From Paramecium sonneborni (Eukaryota; Ciliophora; Oligohymenophorea; Peniculida; Parameciidae), in the NCBI GenBank assembly GCA_905182985.1, contig CAJJDN010000042.1, positions 233,943-297,942 on the forward strand: 64,000 nt of DNA, read 5' to 3'. Shown here one piece after another: positions 27,845 to 39,677 of the stretch. Each line of letters opens with the position of its first letter. Positions within the stretch are counted from its first letter, which is position 1. The translations under genes were made by a program, and so were the position numbers. The notes below the pieces were generated by a model that did no database searches, was not told where the DNA came from, and was given only the letters and a program-made list of their open reading frames with translations.

Positions 27845-28517
27845 ATGGCAGCAAATAAATTTTGGAAGAAGAAAGAAGTAACAATATAATTGTAAGTGAA
27901 AGTTATCAAGCTTGGAATAACAAGTTGGATCAGCTTTGACATAAATTGAAACAACAATAACAGAAGTCAAAAATCTAAAAGTATCATCTGTAGTGGACTA
28001 CACCTCAAAAATAAATGCAAAGAAGTAGGTCTATTTGGTATTAATTCCTTATCCATGTTTGAGCATTTATAATAGAATCAGGTATAGATATATATTAATA
28101 ATAGCTCAAAATTATTACCTGAATTAGAAAAGAGAGTCAAGGCCACAATATTAGTAGCTGCCAAAAGAACAATTGAAAGCAAATGGGTAAAGAGTCATAG
28201 ATCTTAAACAAGACCCAACTCAAGAACTCTTACTTCTGTCTATGATGGCTTACTTGAAGATTTAATTAATCCTTCAGTCATTCTTGGAAGAAGAACAAGA
28301 GTCAGAGTTGATGGCTCTAAATTTTATAGAATGTAAAACATTAGTCAATTCAATCTTAAGATTCCTTGATGAAAGCGATCAAAAAGAATTAGAGCATAGA
28401 CTTGATTCAATTAAAGATGTCTACAAAGTACTCACAACTAGAGATTTGGAATTCGAATTTAGAAGAGATGATACATTCTATCAAAAGAGAGGAGCAAAGA
28501 AAGTAGCCAAAAAATGA
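27845..28517 (+). CDS. RPS7: 40S ribosomal protein S7 (eS7), 200 aa
   Basis: ATG 27845 to TGA 28515-28517; introns of 19 nt (27892-27910), 23 and 28 nt. Family blocks: EQQVGSALTQIET, VYLVLIPYPCLSIYNRI, LPELEKRVKATILVAAKRTI, SRTLTSVYDGLLEDLINPS, GRRTRVRVDGSKFYRI, LEHRLDSIKDVYKVLTTRDLEFEF. Length agrees with eS7 (about 195 aa). A short basic tail (KRGAKKVAKK) is added. Small-subunit assembly and structural role. Confidence 0.9.
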
Positions 28518-28626
28518 ACATGATTATCATAAGTATAGTAAAATACACGTTGTATATCCAAGATAATGTATCAATTGCTCTTTTATAATCTATATATTTT
28601 GTCAATGTTATTATATTATTAATATC

Positions 28627-29122
28627 TCACTATTACTTTATATCAAATTTTTCTAATTCTCCAATAAATTAATTATAAAAATTAATTTATTGTGGAACAG
28701 CTCTTGCACTAACTATTGGCAATTCGTAGGTTATCAATAAATAGACTCTTTTACCATTATGCTTTTTACAAATTCCCTAAACAATAATTAACTTTTCCAA
28801 ATTACTCTTGCTAATGAGATTCCTTCTCCAACATCTGCATCACCTCTTCTTCCATAAACCAGAGGTGGATGCCATCTATGAACTTCATAATGTTCTCCTA
28901 ATAACACAAATCCTGCACCTATTGTGTTATCTCTTACGTCATATGCTTTTAAATAAGGTGCTAACTCCTCTTTTGAAGCTGCGCAATTTTTATGAGTTAT
29001 CACATTCAAATCTTCATCAAATATTATTGCTTTAGCCCACTATTTATTTATTAAAACCTATTTACCTCATCTTACTTTTTCAATTCTGCCAACAATTATG
29101 CAGCATCTAATCCTTAATCCAT
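28627..29122 (-). CDS. Profilin-like actin-binding protein (146 aa)
   Basis: ATG 29122 to TGA 28627-28629; introns of 26 and 29 nt. It matches the profilin layout: an early Trp with a beta strand (EWAKAIIFDEDLNVI), a helix (SKEELAPYLKAYD), a central sheet (GAGFVLLGEHYEVHR, then PPLVYGRRGDADVGEGISLA), a C-terminal strand (VYLLITYELP) and a final helix (AVPQQINFYNQFIGELE). Profilins bind G-actin and proline-rich partners. The PPLVYGRRGD loop resembles protist rather than animal profilins. The length is slightly over the family norm. Confidence 0.6.
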
Positions 29123-29448
29123 AATTAATTTAAAATAAAAATTATATTCAAATTTATCATATTCCTATCTTTTCCAATTTATGTTTATAATCTATTATAT
29201 TATATTATATTATAACATATTACTACTATCACGAATTTATACTTTACAACTCAATTTGATACATTTATAATTATTACAATCTTAATTAATATAGACTATC
29301 CTTGTATAAAAATAAGAATAATATTTTAATTCTGTTATCATAAAGTTATAAAGTTTTGTTTATTATTTTTCATCTTGATAATTAAAAAATTTTATTTGGA
29401 AAAAATTATAATTATATTTTATCTAAAAAGCAACTAATAAGAAAATAT
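29123..29448. other. AT-rich divergent intergenic region
   Basis: 326 bp between the profilin-like gene and the ankyrin gene. It is expected to hold both promoters. Short ATTAT repeats occur near 29190-29215. Nothing else is recognised. Confidence 0.5.
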
Positions 29449-31087
29449 ATGTAAGGATAATATTATTCGCTTAAAAGGAAAATAAATACATCAAGTTAGC
29501 TAGTGAGATCAAATTAATTACTGTCACTTGCAGAAACTAATGATTAAATATAAAAAAATAAAACTGACTCTTAATTATCAAACTCGCATAAAAAAATATC
29601 AAGATCAATTAATAATCTTCAAACTAAGAAAGATCAAAATTTAGACTTAGCATTCATGACTGTAACAAAACCAGATTCAAGGTATGATTTTAGTAAGTTT
29701 CCTAATTTGGAAAAAAAAACTGATGTTTAAAGAGTGAATTGGTTTACTAAATAAAATAAATAGATAGAATAATAACAAAATTTTTTAGAATTCTTAAATG
29801 CTACAAGAGCATAATCTACAAAAAATTAACCTAAGCCTAAACTTGTTCATTAAAGCAAAATTGATGATAAAAATGAATTAAATTACTGTGACAAATATTT
29901 TGTAGTTAAAACACCAATTAAACCTATTTAAATTAAATAAAAAACTTCCAGTAAATGTAATCATATTTATTTAGGAAAGAACTAATAAGTATGAGCTCAA
30001 CTATGAGTAGGATTAAAAAAAAAACTATAAACAGAAATTTGAATTTAGAATGTACTATAAAATTTAAATTAAATAGAATTTATAGAAAAAAATAATGAAT
30101 TACGTAGACATTGTTAAACTTAATAAGATCATCAATATACTTAAAATTCTATTTTGGAGTAATTACAAATTAAAAATATCTAACATATTAATTTGTATTC
30201 ATCTGTCAAAAGAGGTATTAAGAATTAAATTTTACATAATCAATATAAGAGTGAAATTAAAGATTTAATAGAATTAGATGATGAATTGACTGAATAAGAT
30301 TATGATACTATTAAAGAATTATAAAAAAAGTGCATTTTTCAAAATCCATTCACTAATACTCATTAAAACTAAAATAATATGGTTAATTAAGAGATTGTTA
30401 ACATTAAATCTAAAGTTAATGATTAAAATGAAAATGAATAGTTTATGATTATTCAAAAAAGAAAAAATAAAATAAAAAGAGTTTTATTGTAAATAACTTT
30501 ATTTCTACATTGGATGATTGAACATAAACTTAAATATGAAGACATTATTAGTGGAAATGTTTTTTAAGCTAAACCATATTAAAGTGAAAAGTCTAAATAA
30601 TGTTTTTAAAAAGTAAAAGCAAATGATATTGAAGTTGTGAATTAATTTATAGGTCATAATAAATTTCTGGTTTATGATTATGATAATTTTAAATTAACTA
30701 TGCTTCATCATGCAGTTATTAGAGATTATCCTGAAATGGTAATATTAATTTTACAAAATTATGCTGAAGTTAATAGTAAAGATATTGTAATATATTTAAT
30801 CTATTAAAGTAAGGTAGAACACCTTTATTTTATGCAATCAAAGGAAAATGCAATTAATGTGTTTGCATTTTATTATTTTACAAAGCCTCTCCATGGGGTA
30901 ATACCAAGAATAATTATGATAAATATCTAGAACTTTTAGATCCTAGAGTAAGAGACTTATATAAAAAAGCAAAAACAGTAAATAAATATGAAAATAATTT
31001 TAGATTCATCTTCGTATGTAAATACTTAAAGCTTCCAAAAGAGAACATTATTGGTCATAATAAAAATTAATATTTACATATAAATGA
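29449..31087 (+). CDS. Ankyrin-repeat protein with long N-terminal extension (511 aa)
   Basis: ATG 29449; introns of 29, 25, 23 and 26 nt give an exact frame ending at TGA 31085-31087. The first 350 residues are Gln/Lys/Asn-rich with coiled-coil stretches (EQFIEKNNELRRH; EIKDLIELDDELTEQD). Near residues 380-450 ankyrin repeats appear: KLTMLHHAVIRDYPEMVILI..NYAEVNSKD and GRTPLFYAIKGKC. It is a binding scaffold by family. Its TGA overlaps the ATG of the next gene in the sequence ATGA. The 29-nt intron ends in AAAG rather than the usual TAG. Without it the frame would stop at 29992. Confidence 0.65.
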
Positions 31088-31756
31088 TTATTGTAATTTT
31101 ATTTTTGATTTCATTCTCATATGCTCATGAATGGGATGAAAATACGAAAGTTAAATTATTGAATGAAGAATAATATGATTAATTATGTAAAAATCATAAA
31201 GAGATCTAGAAAATGATGAAGGAATATTTATTATGTTTTATGCTCCATGGTGTCCTCATTGCATTAAATTAATTCCTACTTGGGAAATTCAAGCTTAATA
31301 AAGAAATACAGCAGCTGTTAATTGTGAATAACATTCGCGACTTTGTTCCAGATTCAAAATTAAAGGTTTTCCATCTTTGATTTATATTCCACCATAATCT
31401 AAATTTGGATATAAATTTTTTGGTTTTTATTAGGATTATTTTAAGGTAATAGAACTAATGATGAATTTGATCTTTTTATTAAAGAAGGTTGGTAAAAGGA
31501 GACCATTTTAAAAATTGAAATATTATAAGAATTTACTATTATAGATTAAGTCATTGAATATCTTAAAGATCCTATGTTTATTGTATATTTTAATATTAAT
31601 ATTTAAGGGAGTTATATTAGTGATGTTATTTTTCATTTTTATGATTTTTTGTATGAATAGATTAGATTTAGAAAAAGAGTAAATGCAAAAAAATAAGGAA
31701 TAAAATGCTCAAAAAAAATTAGATTGATTGATTTATTATTTTCATTTTATTTATGA
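31084..31756 (+). CDS. Secreted/ER thioredoxin-domain (PDI-like) protein (208 aa)
   Basis: ATG 31084 to TGA 31754-31756; two 23-nt introns. A signal peptide (MIIVILFLISFSYA) is followed by a thioredoxin fold: GIFIMFYAPWCPHC supplies a CPHC redox pair, then KLIPTWEIQAQQ, VNCEQHSRLCSRFKIKGFPS (conserved cis-Pro) and YIPP. One thioredoxin domain plus a basic C-terminal region and no KDEL. It probably acts in disulfide formation in the ER. The start overlaps the upstream stop, and its stop lies 3 nt from the stop of the convergent gene. Confidence 0.75.
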
Positions 31757-31759
31757 ATT

Positions 31760-33539
31760 TCAATTATTTTCTAATTTATTATTATTATTTTCTTGTTTAC
31801 ATTTTTATAATAAATCGCTAACTGTAACATCCAAAGAAGCTATAAGTTTCTAATTAATTTCATTCTGTTAATCCTATAAAATTTATAAGATTGCATCCTA
31901 AGTAATTCCTTATTATTTTATTTGTTGATCATTATGTAATGTTATTTCTCCTTAGATTTCTCTTTATTTTTGGAAATTATTAAATTTTTCAAATAATATT
32001 CGTTAATTTTCATTAAAAATTATATACTTCAATTTTTCAACATCTTAAAGTCGTTTTAATATATTAATAATATTTAATTAATAGCTAATTTCTTTGTGAG
32101 CCCGCCTAAATTAAAGAATATTTTCATCATCCTAAAAATTATTAAAATTTTACTTTGGAAATAATGCATCTTAAAGCTTAAAATGCGTTTAAGTATCCAA
32201 ATTTAGAATTGGTATTTTTTTTAAATATCATTTTTTATATATATTAAACATATGTTTAAAGAATTGTTTTATATGATTTATCCTTCTTTCCCTATTTTTT
32301 ACAAATATTATCCTTTATAGACAAAGTTTTATTTGTTATAATTTAATCTTAACAAATTTAAACTTATTATTCTAATTATCTTTACAAAGGGGAACCTAAT
32401 TTTTCATTTTTAATAAAAGAGGAATCCTTTTGTTAATTTTCCTCATTTTATTATTTGTCTTGAAATTCATATAAAGAGTTTATAAGGTTTAGAAGTAGAC
32501 TAACTTTATTAATTGGTTTAGAAATAATGTAAAAGAGACTAAACAACACTTACCATAGACCTCCTAATTCTGCTAAAATTTCTTGTAATTTTGGATATGT
32601 CCTATAATCAACTAATTCAGTAGAATCAAGTCTGATTACTACATTCATAATTAAATCACTTTGGTTTAAATCAAGCATTTCTGTATGTTTGCCATATCTC
32701 AAAGTTTTTTCATATATTAAGTCAGTTTAAATTAAACCTATATCTGTAATAGTAGTCAGAGGCTGTAAATATATTGATATTTCCTTATAGATGTTATTTG
32801 AGATAGTAGTATATAGATCTTATCCCTTTGGATCATAAGGTGAATTAGGATTTTTTAAATTCGTAGTCTAAGATGAAATTTAAAATGAAAAATAATTCTG
32901 CATTAATTGTTATTCAATATCTTTTTATTTTTTGCAAGATATATTTTTTTTAGTTTTTTCATTACAAGTATTGAATTGTATAATTATATATTCAAATTTA
33001 GGAGCATCAAAAGTGCCTTCAATTTAAATACTAGAAATTGAATTCCAATCTATACAATAATTAGTTGGTAAATCTAAATGTGAAAAATATTCTTATAGTT
33101 CCTTCTGTTTAATTAATTCTTAATTGCATTTGACTAAAGGTAACTCTTACTTCTCATAAGTCTCTATTCTTTATCCATTTTAGTTTTGTACTTATTTTTT
33201 GACAATATAAGCATTTACAACATAAATTGATTCATCAATATAAGTATTGAAAGTAGAATTTTAAAATGCAAAGGTCATAGTGAAATTAAAAGGAGTCAAA
33301 CTATATTATTCAGGTTAAGAATGATAAATTTCTGAAGTTAGCGAGGAAGGATTGCTTCTATCAGAAAGTGTAACTAGTTTTTAATAAAGTAGGTTTGAGA
33401 ATAATGCTATCAATAAGACTGTTAGAATAGACCCAAATAAAGTTTAGTGATATTCTTTTTTATCAACTTGTAATTATAAAGGTTAGGCAAACAAATCAAA
33501 CTTTTTAATTCCTTTTAAGATAATCTAATTCCTTTGCAT
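31760..33539 (-). CDS. Two-pass membrane protein of unknown function (585 aa)
   Basis: ATG 33539 to TGA 31760-31762; one 22-nt intron near 32140. A short N-terminal tail precedes TM1 (LFGSILTVLLIALFSNLLY), then about 270 residues of beta-rich ectodomain (YVVNAYIVKKQ; LPTNYCIDWNSISSIQIEGT; LRYGKHTEMLD), then TM2 (GGLWQVLFSLFYIISKPINK) and a Gln/Lys-rich, coiled cytosolic tail. The pattern '...YPKLQEILAELGGLW...LLLNLINSLYEF' is familiar from many ciliate predicted membrane proteins, but I know no assigned function. Confidence 0.65.
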
Positions 33540-33921
33540 TTATTTAGAATTATATTAAGAATATATTAAATAATTCTCAAGAAGAACTTATTTCATAATA
33601 TCATTTTAATTATCATAAAAATAATTATAATGTCATAAGTGTGTTATTTATAATATAAATATTATTTAAATAAATATAAATTATGTAATCATTATTAATA
33701 TATTGAACTCAAAAATATAATGATAATTTCTCTTTTTTTCAGCTCTACCCTTAACATATTGTTTATGAATGTTTTTATTAAATTATAGTGAAAATATTTG
33801 TTAGTTTTAAATTTTCAAGTCAAAAAGGTTTGGGCATATTAAATAAATTTGATGTTTATAAATTGACTGATGTAAATGGTTTTATTATTTTAAATAATTA
33901 TTAACCTTATATTATAACTAT
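33540..33921. other. Divergent intergenic region, nothing recognised
   Basis: 382 bp, AT-rich, between the membrane protein and the coiled-coil gene. A stretch at 33800-33900 has short open frames, but none joins to the downstream gene. Confidence 0.4.
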
Positions 33922-35021
33922 ATGGAGAGAAAAATAATAGAGTTTATTTAAGAATGTCAAACAAATATTGGAAATTACTAAGATTTATCTTAAATGGAGG
34001 AAATAGTTCATTAACTTATTTCAATTGTTTGTATAAGTTATTATTATATTTTGAAGATTTTCTTATAGAATAAGGCTAACAAACCTTTGAAGAAGAAAAA
34101 TAAAAATTTTAAGCCCTGAATTAAGACTTTTCTAATTTATCAATTTAATATAGTCAAGCCTTATTAGAAATTTAAACACTCAAAGCACACCATAAATAAG
34201 ATGTAGAAGAATTTTCTGAGTTTGAGGATCGAATGATTAAAAAGGAATTATTTATAGAGAAAGAAAAAGAAGAATAACTTTATAATATGAAATCGAGCAC
34301 AAATGAAATGATGAAATCAATGAAATTTCAATAATAATAATTAGAAAATATAAAGAAATAAAATGAGGATCAGTAAATAGAAATTAAAGAATTGCAAAAA
34401 TTATTACAATAAAAATAACTTAACACTGGACTGGCTGATGATCATTAAGAATCTTAAATCTAAACCATCATAAGTATTTAAGAACCAAAAGAAAGTTCTC
34501 CTTCATGTAAAAGTGTTTAATTAAAACAATAAGAAAGTAGTTCAAGTATTGAATTAAATACACATACTATTTAAAGAGAGCTTTGTTCTTAAACCATATT
34601 AACTACAAATATTTTAAGGGAATCTGGTCTTCATTTAAAATATAATCCTTGTCATTCTAAAAATCAGAGTATAAATTGGGTCAAGTTAGCTACAATTGCT
34701 TAAACTGAGTTATCTTCATCATCAAAAAGTGATGATGAAGAATCTGTTTTTAGAAAATCTTAAAGGAGATTATCAAAAGATTTGAGTACTGAATGTGAAC
34801 CAATATTTTTTAGTAGCAGAAATCCATATAAAGATTTCTTTACATTGGTATGGATAATGAATATTATTTAGATTAGTCAATCAGTTAAATTAAATTTAAA
34901 TTAAACAAAGTATTATGTTGTAAATGTTGATATGATGTATAATTAATTTCAGGTAGAAGGCATACCATTTCATAAATGGTACAAAAAAATAGAAAATTAT
35001 ATTTTATAATAAGTTTAATGA
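33922..35021 (+). CDS. Coiled-coil, Ser-rich protein (349 aa)
   Basis: ATG 33922 to TGA 35019-35021; introns of 26 nt (after LISIV) and 24 nt (after DFFTL). Residues 1-50 form a compact helical head (MERKIIEFIQECQTNIGNYQ). About 130 residues of coiled coil follow (IEIKELQKLLQQKQ), then a Ser/Thr-rich linker (SSSSIELNTHTIQ; SSSSKSDDEES), and a C-terminal block that looks structured (SVKLNLNQTKYYVVNVDMMY; GIPFHKWYKKIENY). It could be a cargo or basal-body adaptor. No family assigned. Confidence 0.6.
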
Positions 35022-35083
35022 TTGAGTTAAAGATTATATGTTATTAATTATTATTATTATTAAAAAATTCAATTGTTTATTAT

Positions 35084-38000
35084 TCATTTTGATTTAGAAT
35101 TTTTATTTTCTTCTATAACTTCTTCATCAAAAATAGATGAAAATAATTAATTTTCATATAATTTGAAATACCCTAAATTCTCTTTTACTGAAACAGCCTA
35201 AATAATATAAATTTTAATTACTAAGTCTTGGGATTACAATACATTGAATAAGAAATTTTTAACATAAATTTTTAAATTAAACTCTTAATCTATAAAATTA
35301 TCATCAAACCAAAATTAATACTAAAAAAATAAAAATAATTAAAATTACTTCTATCCAATAATCTCTCTAATCATCAGGTTCTACAGATTAAATATCGTTG
35401 ACTAATTATTAAATTTCTTCTTAGGTTGGTATTCTACATTCATATAAAATGATAGTAATAAGTAAAGTTTGATAACTAAATCGTACATTTGGATAACAAC
35501 CCAAATGAGCAATCCTATTGATATTTAATTTATATTATGATAAAAATTTAGTTCTTCTTCTTTAAAAGGATTCATAAATATCCAGAGGAATCCATGCTGA
35601 ATCACTAAGAGATTTAACTTCTTCATAAAATTAGATTGCCTATCTCCATTTCTCAGATTCAGGAATTAAATGTTATTACATATAAACCATTTTAAAGGCT
35701 TCTGAAATAGGATTAGGTTCTGGAATTGTAAGGATAGCATTTTATCTATTTTCAATTTATTATTTTAAATAATTAATTGATTCAAAACAAAAGTCATTTT
35801 CACTACATAATTTATAATTATATATTACTTTTTAATTCCACAAATAATCCAATCATCAATTCTTGAATAAAGAATATCTTCCATCAATAACATTTCTGTC
35901 ATTTTGCTATAAGCCACGCTTCTGATAATTTAACCTCTTTTATATGCTATTTCTTTTTAAATTTTAATTATTAATGATTCTTCTCCTTATGTAATTTTAT
36001 CGAGACAATCATTATAATAAGAAATAAGAACATCCAATTAAGGAAACTTATAACCTTCAATTAATTATGATTAAGGTGGTTCAAGAATAAAATGTTCACT
36101 CCAAGGTTTTCCTAATAATTAGATTTCTGTTAATAGATTTGTTTCAGTTTATAAAAGCATAAGTACATGTTACATAAATTATTATATTTAGATAGCAACA
36201 AATCTTTCCTTCTTCAATTTTTTAACAAAATCTAAAGCTTAATTCTTTTTATGATTTAGTATATCCCACAATTATTCATAAGTTTTTTATAGATGATCTT
36301 TTAACTATTATTTTGCATTTTTTTATTTGGATAAATCATCATTTTCTAATAAGAATTTATTATAGTTTTATTAAAATTCATGCATTATTTTTAATTTATT
36401 ATCAGGACTCTCAAAGAATTCAATAAATGTTTTTTGAGTTTATAAAAATATTTATTAACATTTTTTTCTTTAATGACTCATTCTTCTAATATAAATGGTA
36501 CTTTCTCTAATGTAAGTATTAGAAATTTCATCCCATTATTTTAAAATTCCTTTTAATTAATCTTAATTTAAGAATTCATTTTATGCATCTTTTTGTCTTG
36601 ATGCTAATTGAGATCTACCTCTTTCAGTTGATTATTTAGCATCAAGTAGACTTTATTTTTCTTATAGTTATTATGCTTATTATTCTGTATTTTATTCTTC
36701 TACTTTTTCCAAATCTTGATTTTCTTATCCTTATATTTATTAAGATTATTATTCTTATAATAATTCTGAAGCTAATATTTCTTCAGTAATTTGATTCAAA
36801 TACTCAAAATTATGAGTAAGTATTTTATTAATTAAATTATCTATCGATTTTGCAACTTCATATCCTTTACCAGTAACTTTAATGTGATGTAATAACTTAA
36901 AATCCTCTTCAAACCCAAATTATTCGCACCATTCTTAGAGTTTATCCAAATTATCATTAAATTATTGAAATTCCTTTTATAATTTCCTAATATTAAATGT
37001 AAACTTACTCTTCACTTTCATTTTCAATCTTTACAAGTTTATCTGGTTTAATCTCTGGTGGAGGTGGATTTTCCTCTAAATTATATATAATTTCAGTAAG
37101 GGGATCAATTCTTCTATTTTACATTCTTTAAATTCTTTATTCATATGGAGTATCTAAATTAACAATTAAATCTATTCCTGACTATTAAATTTTGTTAGAT
37201 TCTTCTTAAGTTGGAATATCCAACAATTCTTAAAACTTTTTCTTTTTTTCCTCTGCAATCTAATTCAATCTTTCATCATAAGGAATAAAACCAGTTAATT
37301 GTTCTTCAAGCATTTTAGCTTAATTATAATTTTCTGGAAAACCAATTAAAACCCAACCTTTAGTATAATAAAACTATTTGGAATTTATATATTCTTTAAT
37401 TAAATCTTCTTAAGTTGGTCCAGTACTTTAAGGAATATCTTTTTTCCCTGGTTTTTTTGAAGTCTTTTTAACTTCTTCTACAATAGGTTATTGATCTTTT
37501 TTTAATTAAATTTCTTTGGCTTCTTTCATTTCTTAGGCAACTTAAAGAGGAGTTCTCTAACCAAAAGTTTAATTTATTTTAATTAAGATTCCTTTTAAGA
37601 GTAATTCATCTGGAATGATAGTATCTTTATATTCATTAATTTATAAGCCATATTCTTTTAATTCTGGATTATCAACAACAGGTACTTCAATAACTTTTTT
37701 TGTATCTTTCTTTTTCTTAGGATCTTCAATTGGAGGAAAAGCAAGTTTTAATGATTCTTTTATAATAGATTCTATATCAATAATTTCTAATCCATATTTT
37801 TAATTTAAATATTTTGCAGTAGTTTTACGACCACTAAATTTACCTCCAATTAATGATATTTTTAAAGGTAAATAATAGTTAATACCCTCTTTTAATGGTT
37901 ACATAGGATATAATTCATCAGTAATTTCAAATAGAAATTCAGCTAATGAAATATTTGCCATTAATTAACTCTCATTTTAAGTAGATTTCCAATCTTTAAC

Positions 38001-39556
38001 TGCATGATAATATTCAACAAAATCTTAAGTAATTGCAGCAGCTATATTATCATGAAGTGGTTTTATCTGTGATTATTCATTTTACCATTCTTCGATAAAT
38101 TTATTCCATATCTTTTTATCTAATGTTAAAGGTTTTACTTTTTCTTCAACATTTTCATTCATTTTTAAATAACATTTATCAGCCAAATCTAAGATTGTCA
38201 ATATTAATGGTTGCATTTATTATATATGTTTCAATCTTTTTTAAACCTTTCTATTATAGTTTTATTCCATATATTAAACTTAAAGTATTCTCCATTCTTT
38301 TTATCTTTACAATCTAACTTCTTATTCTCTTGCTTTAGCTTCTTTTCTTAATTATTCAAAAAACATTTCTTTTTATTCTTCCAATACTTCACACATCAAT
38401 ATTCTTTCATTAAATTATAATTTCCCTCTTAATTTTTCTTTCTATCTTAAAGCAGCGTCTTGATTTGCAATTTTTCCATATTCTGAAAATTTATCAACTA
38501 ATTCATCTAATCTTTTTTTAGCTTCTACTAATTCTTATTATTTCAATTATTCCACTAACATTTTATTTCTTCTTTTTTATCTTGCCTTTCTAGCTTCTTC
38601 AGTTTTATGAGTTCTCTCTCTTATTTTCATCATTGTTGCTACTGCAGAAAACTTAGCCTTTTCAGGCACTGGTTTTTTAGAAGGATCTTTTTCTATTTCT
38701 ATTCCTTATCTGATACAAGTTTACAAAAATAAATATATATTGTTATCCATTGCTTTTTAATCATCTTTTTTCTTTTAATTAATTTCTGCAACCATTCTTC
38801 CTGTCATCATATCATTTAATTTTCTTTCTTTATCAATTCTATTATGTTTAACTGTTTCTGTATATTTCCAAAATTCATATATCTTTTTATCTTGTTCTTT
38901 AATAAATTCATGATTTGCTCTTATCTTTTCTAGTTCATTATCTCTAAGTGACATTAACCATTATTTCTCTTTCTCTTCATCTTTTTACTTCATTCTTACT
39001 GCTTCAATCTCATGGATAAGTTTCTCATCTCGAAATCTATGTAAACTCTCTTCAATAGACTTTAATTTCTTTGGTAATGAATTTATAAACTTCTCTTCAT
39101 AACTAAAAATTGATATAACAGTTTCATTATTTACTTATTCACCAATGAATGTACTTATTTTTTATCTGTTACTTTCAATGTTTTTGTCAATTCATTTAAA
39201 ACATCTTTTGTTTCTTTACGAGCAATTGTTAGTAATGAATTAACAGCTATTGGTTTACAATGTTATTTTATTGCTTTCAAATATTCTTCTATTTAAGATT
39301 AACCTTTTTCAACTTTAGGTTCAATCCCTACCAATTTTATTATGTGCTTTTTAACTATCTTTATATTCTTTTGAGTGGAATATTCATCAAATTTATTTGT
39401 TAAGATTTTTTTAAGAGGATTACCTGTTTTATAAAGTACTTCTTAAAAATAAAACCAATTCTAAAATTGCTTCTCAATGTCAAGAATTGCAGGTTAAAGT
39501 TTAATCTCCTTATTTAACCATCTTATTAATTCAGGATCTCCATAGATGGATTTCAT
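35084..39556 (-). CDS. SPEF2/CPC1-like central-pair protein with CH-like and adenylate-kinase-like domains (1454 aa)
   Basis: ATG 39556 to TGA 35084-35086; introns of 32, 22, 26 and 28 nt sum to an exact frame. The N-terminal CH-type segment reads IRWLNKEIKLQPAILDIEKQ..WFYFQEVLYK. Next is about 350 residues of charged helix (EARKARQKRRNKMLVEQL). The adenylate-kinase-like domain then follows: P-loop ISLIGGKFSGRKTTAKYLNQ and GWVLIGFPENYNQAKMLEEQ, with a helical lid. The C-terminal half is helical. This domain order is that of SPEF2/CPC1, a C1 central-pair projection protein of motile cilia. A function in ciliary beating is inferred from the family. Confidence 0.85.
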
Positions 39557-39677
39557 TAATTGTTTAATAAATAAATAAAATAAATTGTATATATGTTATT
39601 ATTTACTTATTTAAATTTATTATATTAATACAGAATTATTAGTATAATTAATAATATGTAATTATTATGATAACTCA

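Noticed and set aside
28808..29035. 75-codon plus-strand ORF near 28,900
   Set aside because: It lies antisense to the profilin-like gene, whose exons fit a known fold.
31084..31087. A bacterial-type operon or horizontal transfer suggested by the ATGA overlap
   Set aside because: Both genes contain ciliate-type short introns and ciliate codon use.
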